From: Streptomyces canus
GTDB lineage: Bacteria > Actinomycetota > Actinomycetes > Streptomycetales > Streptomycetaceae
Assembly (NCBI RefSeq): GCF_041435015.1
Contig: NZ_CP107989.1
Coordinates: forward strand, 3,658,001-3,722,000
Length of the DNA stretch: 64,000 bases
Direction: 5' to 3'
The notes below the pieces were generated by a model. The model was not told the origin of the DNA and ran no database searches. It worked only from the letters and a program-made list of their open reading frames with translations. Of the stretch, positions 44,741 to 51,897 are shown one piece after another. A program made the position numbers and the translations under genes. Each line of letters begins with the position of its first letter. The stretch's first letter is position 1.

Positions 44741-45064
44741 TTACTGCATGACGGCGATGGCGAGCGCACGGCGAGCACGCAGGGAGGCGCGCTCGGCCCG
44801 GCGCTGCATCCGGCGGGCGGTCGCCAGGCGGATCGCCCGGCGTTCCTGCTCGGCCTCATGCAGCCGGTCGTGCATATGCGCACGAGCCAGGGCTTCTGGA
44901 ATGAGTTGCATCTCTCGGGTCCTGTTCTGACGCGAGTCGGACGCGTCGGTGGTGGTGAAGTCTGGGATCGCGGAGCCTGTGGGCTCGCTGGTGGACGGCT
45001 TCATCGGGGCCTGCTTCGTGGGGTCGTTCGTGAAGGGACGGTCGATCGTTCCTGCGGTGTTCAT
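44741..45064 (-). CDS. Small basic protein coupled to wblC, function unknown
   Basis: A 107-residue protein. The first about 45 residues are low-complexity (Thr, Ser, Pro, Asp), and the C-terminal half is a strongly basic, arginine-rich amphipathic helix (ATARRMQRRAERASLRARR). Its ATG overlaps the wblC stop as ATGA, so it is translated only after wblC and would be induced by the same antibiotics. No family is recognised. Candidate roles include nucleic-acid or ribosome binding; the frame is well supported by composition and coupling rather than homology. Confidence 0.7.
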   Translation of the reverse strand: MNTAGTIDRPFTNDPTKQAPMKPSTSEPTGSAIPDFTTTDASDSRQNRTREMQLIPEALARAHMHDRLHEAEQERRAIRLATARRMQRRAERASLRARRALAIAVMQ

Positions 45065-45429
45065 GCCGTGACCGGGTTCTTGCGCGGGCGACCACGCGGC
45101 CGCTTCCGGGCGACGACGACACCCTGGACGAACAGCTCGCCACCCCAGACGCCCCAGGGCTCACGCCGCTCCTTGGCGCCGGCGAGGCAGGCCTCCATCA
45201 GCGGGCAGGTGCGGCAGAGGGACTTGGCGTACTCGACGTCGGCCGGCGACTCGGCGAAGAAGACCTCCGGGTCGTAGGAACGGCAGGGGACGGGTACGCC
45301 GAGGTTCTCGATGGCGTCGTCGAGCGCGGTGAGCGCGGTGAGCGGAGTCAAGGCGGAGTCCTCCGTGAGGCCGGGCGGGGGGATCGTTTCGGAAGGCGGT
45401 ACGGACGGGGCGTGCGCTTCGAGTTGCAC
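45061..45429 (-). CDS. wblC: WhiB-like transcription factor WblC (WhiB7 type)
   Basis: A 122-residue iron-sulfur regulator that turns on resistance to ribosome-targeting antibiotics. The cluster ligands are C49, C72, C75 and C81, followed by GVWGG (93-97), which contacts the principal sigma factor, and an AT-hook RGRPRK (112-117) for the AT-rich upstream DNA. The GTG at 45429 follows GAGGAAG and gives the length of the S. coelicolor protein. A long leader with a leader frame and a hairpin controls it, and a small gene is coupled at its stop. Confidence 0.97.
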   Translation of the reverse strand: MQLEAHAPSVPPSETIPPPGLTEDSALTPLTALTALDDAIENLGVPVPCRSYDPEVFFAESPADVEYAKSLCRTCPLMEACLAGAKERREPWGVWGGELFVQGVVVARKRPRGRPRKNPVTA

Positions 45430-45540
45430 GGTTCGTCTTCCTCGTCTGTTCGGTCCGGCCCTGTTGGACCGGTAGTCGCTTGGTACCGGGTTCTTTTCTT
45501 GTCCCGAGGCCCCTTCGCTCCGCTCTCCCCGTTCGGGGAA

Positions 45541-45580
45541 AACAGAAGGGCCGCGGATCCCGGATGGGGTTCCGCGGCCC
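45541..45580 (-). terminator. wblC leader attenuator terminator
   Basis: On the minus strand GGGCCGCGGA and TCCGCGGCCC (45580-45548) form a perfect 10-base-pair stem followed by TTCTGTTTT, an intrinsic terminator about 110 bases before the wblC start. A second hairpin, GCCTGATC-GAC-GATCAGGC at 45592-45610, lies just upstream and overlaps the leader-frame stop. Confidence 0.85.
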
Positions 45581-45604
45581 TGAAGGCGCCGGCCTGATCG
45601 ACGA

Positions 45605-45928
45605 TCAGGCTGGATCACTCCAGGGTTCTGGCCCACGGAAGGCCCACATCAGGTGGTGCTGCGTCGTCTGCTTCCGGAATCCGGCACCGGCCGCCGCAAA
45701 GGCATAGACATGCGCCTGTGCCACTACTGCTTCCAGTGCCTTAGTCGGTCGCTCATTGCGCTCACGGACGGGAAGGACCGCGAGAGACACGGAGGACGCC
45801 GGACGCGCGGCAGGAATGCCGGACAGACCGGTGCCCAGGTTCGAAACGCCGAGCATGCACGTGGAGACGACCGAGCGATCGGTCATTTTGGCCGCGCTGA
45901 TGGCCGTGCTGCTGTTGATGCTGATCAC
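45605..45928 (-). CDS. Leader open reading frame of the wblC transcript
   Basis: A 107-codon frame starting GTG at 45928 after a strong Shine-Dalgarno (AGGAGG, eight bases upstream) and ending at 45605, inside the hairpin just before the attenuator. Its position fits a ribosome-mediated attenuation model in which slowed translation of the leader lets transcription pass. The protein sequence is not recognisable. Internal ATG starts would give shorter peptides. In related actinobacteria the wblC/whiB7 leader carries such an upstream frame. Confidence 0.55.
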   Translation of the reverse strand: MISINSSTAISAAKMTDRSVVSTCMLGVSNLGTGLSGIPAARPASSVSLAVLPVRERNERPTKALEAVVAQAHVYAFAAAGAGFRKQTTQHHLMWAFRGPEPWSDPA

Positions 45929-46044
45929 TTCAATCGCCTCCTCTCGGCGTCTCTGGGGACGGCGGCGCGAGCCGCTGTCCGACGGATATGCAAGTAGAAC
46001 ACGGAATCGGGGCCTCCGAGAAGGCCTCCGTCCCCGTGGCTAAG

Positions 46045-46085
46045 AACCTATGGGGATTGCTGGGGCATGCGCAAACTATTTTTCC
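46045..46085 (-). promoter_or_regulatory. AT-rich wblC promoter
   Basis: On the minus strand, GGAAAAATAG lies next to TTTGCGC (-35 candidate) near 46080-46070, with TAGGTT at 46050-46045 (-10 candidate) 17-19 bases further. The AT-rich block beside the -35 is the WblC/WhiB7 autoregulation signature. It begins just past the uvrD2 stop. Confidence 0.65.
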
Positions 46086-46097
46086 GACGAGTTGGGA

Positions 46098-48293
46098 TCA
46101 GTCCTCGTCTTCTTCTTCCGAAACCTCCTGGCCTGCACAGATGGTCAGCACATCGGCTCCGTACCGGTTGAGCTTGCGCTGGCCGACGCCCGGGATCCGC
46201 GCGAGTTCGTGCTCGTCGTCGGGCACGGCCTCGGCGATCGCCATCAGGGTCTTGTCCGTGAAGACGCAGAAGGCCGGCTGTCCGCTGCGTTGCGCCTGCA
46301 CCGCGCGCCAGTCGCGCAAGCGCTCGTAGAGTCCCTCGTCCATGTCGGAGGGGCAGTCCTCGCAACGCATGAGCTTCATCTCGCCCGCGTCGGTGAGCGT
46401 GCGCCCGCACACCCGGCAGCGCGCCGGGGTGCGCTGGGTGCGTCTCGGAGCGGCGCCGACGGGGCGCGTGAAGCCGCGCTCGACACCTCCGGAACCGCCA
46501 CCCGCGGTCCGCCCCGTGGTGGCGGTGGAACCGGGGCGCAGTCCGTCGAGGAAACGGCTGGGGCGGCGGTTGGGGCGGCCGCCGGGCGAGCGGGACAGCG
46601 ACCAGGAGACGTGAAGGCGCTCGCGGGCGCGGGTGACACCGACATAGAGGAGCCGGCGCTCCTCCTCGATCTGTTCGTCGGTCTTCGCGTAGGTGATCGG
46701 CATCATGCCCTCGGCGACACCGACCAGGAACACGGCGTCCCACTCCAGGCCCTTGGCCGAGTGCAGGGAGGCGAGGGTGACGCCCTCGACGGTCGGGGCG
46801 TGCTGGGCACTGGCCCGCTCGTCGAGTTCGGCCACGAGGTCGTTCAGCGTGGCGCCGGCTCTCGCGGCGGCGAAGTCCTGCGCGAGGTTCACCAGGGCGG
46901 CCAGCGATTCCCAGCGCTCCCTGACGGCCCCGGAGCCGGCCGGCGGCACGGTGGTCCAGCCCTCGCCCGACAGCACGGCACGCACCTGCGAGGGCAGGTC
47001 AACGGCGTCGTCCAACCGCGAGTCGTTGCCGCCGAAGCGGGCCGCGCCCCGGAGGTTGACGATGGCCCTGCGTACCTCGGGTCGGTCGAAGAACCGCTCG
47101 GCGCCCCGCAGCTGGTAGGGCACTCCGGCGTCGGCCAGGGCCTGTTCATAGGTCTCGGACTGGGAGTTGGTGCGGAACAGGATGGCGATCTCGCTGGCCC
47201 GGACGCCCGCGTCCATGAGCTCTCGGATGCGGCGGGCGGCTCCCTCGGCCTCGGCGGGCTCGTCGGAGTACTCGGTGTAGACGGGCTCGGGGCCGGGCCG
47301 GCGCTGGGAGATCAGTTCCAGCCGGTGGTCGGCGGCGCGGCCGCGCGCCTGGGCGAGCAGGCCGTTGGCGAGATGGACGACCTGGGGGGTGGAGCGGTAG
47401 TCGCGGACCAGTTTGACCACGGTGGCGCCGGGGTGGCGGGTACGGAAGTCGAGGAGATGGTCGGGAGTTGCGCCAGTGAAGGAGTAGATCGTCTGGCTGG
47501 CGTCGCCGACGACGCACAGGCTGTCGCGGCGCCCGAGCCACAGATCCAGCAGGCGCTGCTGAAGGGGGCTGACGTCCTGGTACTCGTCGACGACGAAGTG
47601 CTGGTACTGGGAACGGACCTGTTCGGCGATGTCGTGCCGGTCCTGGAGGATGGCGACGGTCAGCAGCAGGACGTCCTCGAAGTCGATGACGGCGCGATCG
47701 CGCTTGAGGTCCTCGTAGGCGGCGTAGAGCTGTGCGATCTCGGCCGCGGCACGAGGGGTCTCGCGGCCGGCCTTCGCTGCCGCGAGGGCGTAGTCGGAGG
47801 GGACGGTCTGGGTGACCTTGGACCATTCGATCTCGCCGGTGACGTCCCTCAGCTCTCCCCGGTCGAGGCGGATGCGGCAGGCGGCGGCCGCGTCGGCGAC
47901 GAGCTGGATCTTGCGGTCGACGAGCCGGGGCATGGACCCACCGACGGCTTTCGGCCAGAAGTACTGGAGCTGGCGCAGGGCCGCCGAGTGGAACGTACGC
48001 GCCTGGACGCCCGCGGCACCGAGCTGGCGCAGTCGCCCGCGCATCTCTCCGGCGGCGCGGTTGGTGAAGGTGACGGCGAGCACGCTGGAGGGCTGGAGAA
48101 TTCCGGCCCGCACCCCGTAGGCGATGCGGTGGGTGATGGCCCGGGTCTTGCCGGTACCGGCGCCCGCCAGCACGCACACCGGCCCGTGCAGGGCGGTGGC
48201 CACCTCGCGCTGCTCGGGATCAAGCCCTTCGAGCACCGCGTCGGCCGAGTCCGGTGTGCGCGGGAAGAGCGTGGAGTGCGTTGCTGCTGTCAC
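46098..48293 (-). CDS. uvrD2: DNA helicase UvrD2 with HRDC domain
   Basis: A superfamily 1A helicase of about 731 residues. Walker A is GPVCVLAGAGTGKT, motif II is FVVDEYQDVSPLQ, and later motifs include HSAKGLEWDAVFLVG and YVGVTRARERL. After the helicase core come a four-cysteine zinc motif (CRVCG ... CEDC) and an HRDC domain (YERLRDWRAVQAQRSG), the arrangement of actinobacterial UvrD2. The GTG at 48293 is used because the 33 residues upstream are not typical, but no Shine-Dalgarno fixes it. It lies divergent from the mycoredoxin gene. Confidence 0.93.
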   Translation of the reverse strand: MTAATHSTLFPRTPDSADAVLEGLDPEQREVATALHGPVCVLAGAGTGKTRAITHRIAYGVRAGILQPSSVLAVTFTNRAAGEMRGRLRQLGAAGVQARTFHSAALRQLQYFWPKAVGGSMPRLVDRKIQLVADAAAACRIRLDRGELRDVTGEIEWSKVTQTVPSDYALAAAKAGRETPRAAAEIAQLYAAYEDLKRDRAVIDFEDVLLLTVAILQDRHDIAEQVRSQYQHFVVDEYQDVSPLQQRLLDLWLGRRDSLCVVGDASQTIYSFTGATPDHLLDFRTRHPGATVVKLVRDYRSTPQVVHLANGLLAQARGRAADHRLELISQRRPGPEPVYTEYSDEPAEAEGAARRIRELMDAGVRASEIAILFRTNSQSETYEQALADAGVPYQLRGAERFFDRPEVRRAIVNLRGAARFGGNDSRLDDAVDLPSQVRAVLSGEGWTTVPPAGSGAVRERWESLAALVNLAQDFAAARAGATLNDLVAELDERASAQHAPTVEGVTLASLHSAKGLEWDAVFLVGVAEGMMPITYAKTDEQIEEERRLLYVGVTRARERLHVSWSLSRSPGGRPNRRPSRFLDGLRPGSTATTGRTAGGGSGGVERGFTRPVGAAPRRTQRTPARCRVCGRTLTDAGEMKLMRCEDCPSDMDEGLYERLRDWRAVQAQRSGQPAFCVFTDKTLMAIAEAVPDDEHELARIPGVGQRKLNRYGADVLTICAGQEVSEEEDED

Positions 48294-48401
48294 ACGGCCA
48301 TGCTGCCAGGTCGGCGGAGACGGGTGAGCCGGTTGTCCACAGGCAGGTAGCCGCAGTCGTACTAATGCGGCAGGCGTCACCTGGCGGGGCACCCCCGGGT
48401 C

Positions 48402-48428
48402 GGGAATGGCGCCACGGTCGCATACGTT
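48402..48428 (+). promoter_or_regulatory. Sigma-R-type promoter of mycoredoxin gene
   Basis: GGGAAT at 48402-48407 is followed after exactly 18 bases by GTT at 48426-48428, the sigma-R consensus, and lies about 50 bases upstream of the mycoredoxin ATG. Confidence 0.85.
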
Positions 48429-48478
48429 CCCTCAACGGACGAGCTCTTCCCCCGAGCCACCGAAGGAGCGCGCGAGAC

Positions 48479-48721
48479 ATGCAGGGCACTGTGACGATGT
48501 ACAGCACCACATGGTGCGGTTACTGCCAGCGGCTGAAGAAGCAGCTGGACCGCGAGGGCATCGCGTACACCGAGATCAACATCGAGCAGGACCCGGCGTC
48601 CGCGGCTTTCGTGGAGAAGGCGAACGGCGGGAATCAGACGGTTCCGACCGTGCTCTTCGCCGACGGCTCGACGCTGACGAACCCGTCGCTGGCGCAGGTG
48701 AAGCAGAAGGTCAGCGCGTAA
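48479..48721 (+). CDS. mrx1: Mycoredoxin
   Basis: An 80-residue glutaredoxin-like protein that uses mycothiol to reduce mixed disulfides. The active-site pair is C13 and C16 in TWCGYC, with TVPTVLFADG supplying the cis-proline loop. The ATG at 48479 follows AAGGAG. The promoter matches the sigma-R consensus, so the gene would be induced by thiol oxidation, together with other sigma-R targets. A terminator follows directly. Confidence 0.93.
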   Translation: MQGTVTMYSTTWCGYCQRLKKQLDREGIAYTEINIEQDPASAAFVEKANGGNQTVPTVLFADGSTLTNPSLAQVKQKVSA

Positions 48722-48735
48722 CACTGTGGGACATC

Positions 48736-48765
48736 GGCGGTTCCTGAGGCAGCTCAGGAACCGCC
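48736..48765. terminator. Bidirectional terminator between mrx1 and the methyltransferase
   Basis: GGCGGTTCCTGAG (48736-48748) pairs with CTCAGGAACCGCC (48753-48765), followed on the plus strand by TTCTT. The methyltransferase stop lies inside it. Confidence 0.85.
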
Positions 48766-49365
48766 TTCTTGTGGTTTGTCCCACACCGCCGTGTAGCGCC
48801 ACAGCAGTCGGCGCCGGTAACGGCAGCCGGGAAGAAGGCGGCGGGCAGCCCTGCGCGCCTCGCCCCAGTGCACGGTCGAGTCCTCCATGGGCATGCCGGC
48901 CGGCGCCCGCTTGCCGCCCCGTCGCCGTCCGAGGAGCAGCGACACGGGTAGGCCACAGCCGCTGATCACCCAGTCCAGCGCCGTCCTGTTGTACGCCATC
49001 CCGACGATCACCAGCCGTCCGCCGGGGGCCAGCAGCCGGACCAGGCCCTCGACCGCGTCCTCGAAGGGCGCGTGGTGCACCACGGCGACCGCGCAGACGA
49101 AGTCGTACTTGCACTCGGGCAGAGCTGTGCCGTCCAGGTAGTCCGCCTCCAGGAACGTGATGTTCCCGGAGGCGGTCGCGCGCGCCTGCCGGATCATCTC
49201 CGGTGAGCGGTCCACGCCCGTGACGGACGCGGCCTTCTCGGCCAGCTTGCGGGCGAGCAGCCCGTCACCGCACCCCACGTCCAGGACCTCGCGACAGCCG
49301 TCCGGTACGGCGTCGAGCACCAGGCGGTGGTAGTGGACGTTGTGGTTCCAGTACGGGTCGGGCAT
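48754..49365 (-). CDS. SAM-dependent methyltransferase
   Basis: A 203-residue class I methyltransferase: the SAM loop is VLDVGCGDGLLARKLA, the acidic residue after strand 2 is in VTGVDRS, and a VVHHAPFEDAVEGLVRLLAPGG motif IV-V region follows. The N-terminus PDPYWNHNVHYHRLVL is unusually rich in aromatic residues. It begins 10 bases after the nudC stop, so it shares nudC's transcript. The substrate is unknown. Confidence 0.85.
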   Translation of the reverse strand: MPDPYWNHNVHYHRLVLDAVPDGCREVLDVGCGDGLLARKLAEKAASVTGVDRSPEMIRQARATASGNITFLEADYLDGTALPECKYDFVCAVAVVHHAPFEDAVEGLVRLLAPGGRLVIVGMAYNRTALDWVISGCGLPVSLLLGRRRGGKRAPAGMPMEDSTVHWGEARRAARRLLPGCRYRRRLLWRYTAVWDKPQEGGS

Positions 49366-49375
49366 GCCCGTCCTC

Positions 49376-50320
49376 TCAGACGAAACTCCTCGTCGGCAGC
49401 GGCTTGCCGTACCAGAGCTCGATCAGACGGGCCGCGATCGAGATGCCGTACGGCGGGAGGACCTCTCCGGCCTCGAAGGCGGCGCCCAGTTCGTCGCGGG
49501 AGAACCAGCGGGCCTCGTGGATCTCGTCCCCGTCGACATCGATCTCGGTGGAGGTGGCACGGGCCATGAAACCGAGCATGAGGCTGGAGGGGAACGGCCA
49601 GGGCTGGCTGGCAACGTACTCGACCGGGCCGACGGTGATCCCGGCCTCCTCGAAGACCTCGCGGCGCACCGACTGCTCGATGGACTCGCCCGGCTCGACG
49701 AATCCGGCGAGGGTCGAGAAGCGGCCCTCCGGCCAGTGCACCTGGCGGCCCAGCAGGATGCGGTCCTCGTCGTCCGTGACGGCCATGATCACGGCCGGGT
49801 CGGTGCGCGGGTAGTGCTCGGCGCCGCAGGCCTGGCAGCGGCGGATGTGGCCGGCCGCGGCGATGACGGTGCGCTCGCCGCAGCGGGAGCAGAAACGGTG
49901 GGTCCGCTGCCAGTTCTCCAGACCGACCGCGTGCACCATCAGGCCCGCCTCGCGCGCGGACAGCAGCAGGCCGGCCTCGCGCAGACCGGCCGGACGCGCG
50001 GACTGGTCGATGCGGCCGGGCAGGGCGTCCTTCTGGAGGGCGAAGTAGCGGACGCCTTCCTCGTCGATGCCGAGGAAGTAGCGGTGCGCCTCGGTCAGCG
50101 GGGCCTCGAAGGACGGGGTCATGACGAGTTCGGTACGACCGTCAGCCGTCTCGTCGATCAGGACCTGACCGCCGGAAACCACGAAGCAGCGGGTTGTGGG
50201 GTGGCTCCACGCTGCCGCCAGCCAGGCCTCGTCGAGCCGGTGGTGCGCGGCGCGGTCGATGCCGCTGGGGGCGGTGAGCGAGACGGGACGGTCGGCGGTG
50301 TGGTCGGTCCAGGTGGTCAC
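49376..50320 (-). CDS. nudC: NADH pyrophosphatase / RNA-decapping enzyme NudC
   Basis: A 314-residue NUDIX enzyme that cleaves NAD(H) and removes NAD caps from RNA. The zinc ribbon has cysteines in FCSRCGE and RRCQACG; the Nudix box is GFVEPGESIEQSVRREVFEE followed by AGI, and SQPWPFPSSLMLGF is the NudC-specific motif. The GTG at 50320 (VTTWTDH) follows GGAAGC; the TTG at 50332 is an alternative. It heads a two-gene unit with the methyltransferase. Confidence 0.95.
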   Translation of the reverse strand: MTTWTDHTADRPVSLTAPSGIDRAAHHRLDEAWLAAAWSHPTTRCFVVSGGQVLIDETADGRTELVMTPSFEAPLTEAHRYFLGIDEEGVRYFALQKDALPGRIDQSARPAGLREAGLLLSAREAGLMVHAVGLENWQRTHRFCSRCGERTVIAAAGHIRRCQACGAEHYPRTDPAVIMAVTDDEDRILLGRQVHWPEGRFSTLAGFVEPGESIEQSVRREVFEEAGITVGPVEYVASQPWPFPSSLMLGFMARATSTEIDVDGDEIHEARWFSRDELGAAFEAGEVLPPYGISIAARLIELWYGKPLPTRSFV

Positions 50321-50439
50321 GGGTGCTTCCAACTCCCCCGGTGCAACGGATTGTTTCGGCGAACGGTTCGGCGGGACGTACGTCGGAGGGCGACCGGGTC
50401 CGGTGGGGCCTCGCGGTACGGGGCGGCCCTTTCAGGGTG

Positions 50440-50471
50440 CCCCGCGCGCTGCCGGGCCGGGCGGCGCGGGG
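50440..50471 (-). terminator. Hairpin after the M20 dipeptidase
   Basis: CCCCGCGC (50440-50447) pairs with GCGCGGGG (50464-50471), immediately past the dipeptidase stop on the minus strand. Confidence 0.6.
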
Positions 50472-50474
50472 CGG

Positions 50475-51887
50475 TCAGGGCGCGTGGCTCCAGTGCTCGG
50501 CGAGATCACCCCAAAGGTACGCGGAGGTCTCGACGCCCTTGAGCAGCAGATCGATCTCGACCTTCTCGTTCGGCGCGTGCCAGCCGTCGGAGGGGACGGA
50601 GATGCCGAGGAACAGCACGGGTGCGCCGAGGACGTCCTGGAGGTCGGCGGCGGGACCGGAGCCCCCCACGCGCGTGAAGCGGACCGAGCTCTCGAAGGCG
50701 CGGCCCAGGGCGCGGACCACGGACTGCAGCGCAGGGTGGTCGAGCGGGGTCAGGCACGGGCGCGTGGCGGGCGCGAAGGTGATCTCGTGCCGGATCCCGG
50801 CGGGCACCTGCTCGGTGGCCCAAGCGCGGACGGCCTTCTCGATGTGATCGGGATCCTGGCCCGCGACCAGACGGAACGACAGCTTCACCATGGCCGACGA
50901 CGGGATGATCGTCTTGCTTCCGGGGCCCTGGTAGCCGCCGCCGATGCCGTTGACCTCGGCGGTGGGGCGGGCCCAGATCCGCTCCAGGGTGGTGTGTCCG
51001 GACTCGCCGTGGGTGGCGTGCGACGTGGCCGTGCGCAGCCACTGCTCCTCGTCGAAGGGCAGTTCGGCGAAGAGTTCACGCTCACGATCGGTCAGTTCGA
51101 CGATGCCGTCGTAGAAGCCGGGGACGGTCACACGTGCGTGTTCGTCGTGCAGGGCGGCGACCAGGCGGGCGACCGCCGTGGCCGGGTTGGGCACAGCGCC
51201 GCCGAAGGCGCCCGAGTGGATGTCCTGATCGGGGCCGTACAGCCGGATCTCGCACTCGGCGAGGCCGCGCATGCCGGTGCACACGGTGGGGGTGTCCTCA
51301 TCCCACATGCTGGTGTCGGAGACGATCACGGCGTCGGCGGCGAGCCGCTGGGTGTGCTCCTCGACGAGGGCGCGGAAGTGGGGTGAGCCGGACTCTTCCT
51401 CGCCCTCGATGAGGAGCTTCAGGTGCACCTCGGGGGCGGTGCGGCCGGTGGCGGCGAGGTGGGCGCGGACGCCGAGGGCGTGGAAGAGGACCTGGCCCTT
51501 GTCGTCGGCCGCCCCGCGCGCGTAGAGGCGGTTGTCGCGGACGACCGGCTCGAACGGGTCGCTGTCCCAGCCGTCCTCGCGGGCGGCGGGCTGTACGTCG
51601 TGGTGGCCGTAGACGAGGACCGTGGGCGCCGTCGGGTCCTCGGCGGGCCATTCGGCGAAGACGGCGGGCGCGCCCGGGGTCTCCCAGACCTCGGCCGTGG
51701 GGAACCCGGTCTCCTTGAGCTTGGCAGCGAGCCAGTCGGCACTGCGGCGCACATCGGGGCCGTGGTCGGGCTGTGCCGAGACGGACGGGATGCGCAGCCA
51801 TTCGGCGAGGTCGTCGAGGAAGGCGGCGCGGTGCTGCTCGATGTACGTACGGACGGCGCTGACGGCACTGTCAACGGGTTGGCTCAT
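50475..51887 (-). CDS. M20-family dipeptidase
   Basis: A 470-residue di-zinc peptidase. The metal-binding VLVYGHHDVQPA and the catalytic EGEEESGSPHF motif are intact, and the dimerisation (lid) domain is inserted in the middle, around HSGAFGGAVPNPATAVARL. The start MSQPVDSAVSAV at 51887 is preferred over the longer frame. It starts ten bases after the adnB stop and probably shares a transcript. Substrate specificity is unknown. Confidence 0.92.
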   Translation of the reverse strand: MSQPVDSAVSAVRTYIEQHRAAFLDDLAEWLRIPSVSAQPDHGPDVRRSADWLAAKLKETGFPTAEVWETPGAPAVFAEWPAEDPTAPTVLVYGHHDVQPAAREDGWDSDPFEPVVRDNRLYARGAADDKGQVLFHALGVRAHLAATGRTAPEVHLKLLIEGEEESGSPHFRALVEEHTQRLAADAVIVSDTSMWDEDTPTVCTGMRGLAECEIRLYGPDQDIHSGAFGGAVPNPATAVARLVAALHDEHARVTVPGFYDGIVELTDRERELFAELPFDEEQWLRTATSHATHGESGHTTLERIWARPTAEVNGIGGGYQGPGSKTIIPSSAMVKLSFRLVAGQDPDHIEKAVRAWATEQVPAGIRHEITFAPATRPCLTPLDHPALQSVVRALGRAFESSVRFTRVGGSGPAADLQDVLGAPVLFLGISVPSDGWHAPNEKVEIDLLLKGVETSAYLWGDLAEHWSHAP

Positions 51888-51897
51888 GGTCACGAGC

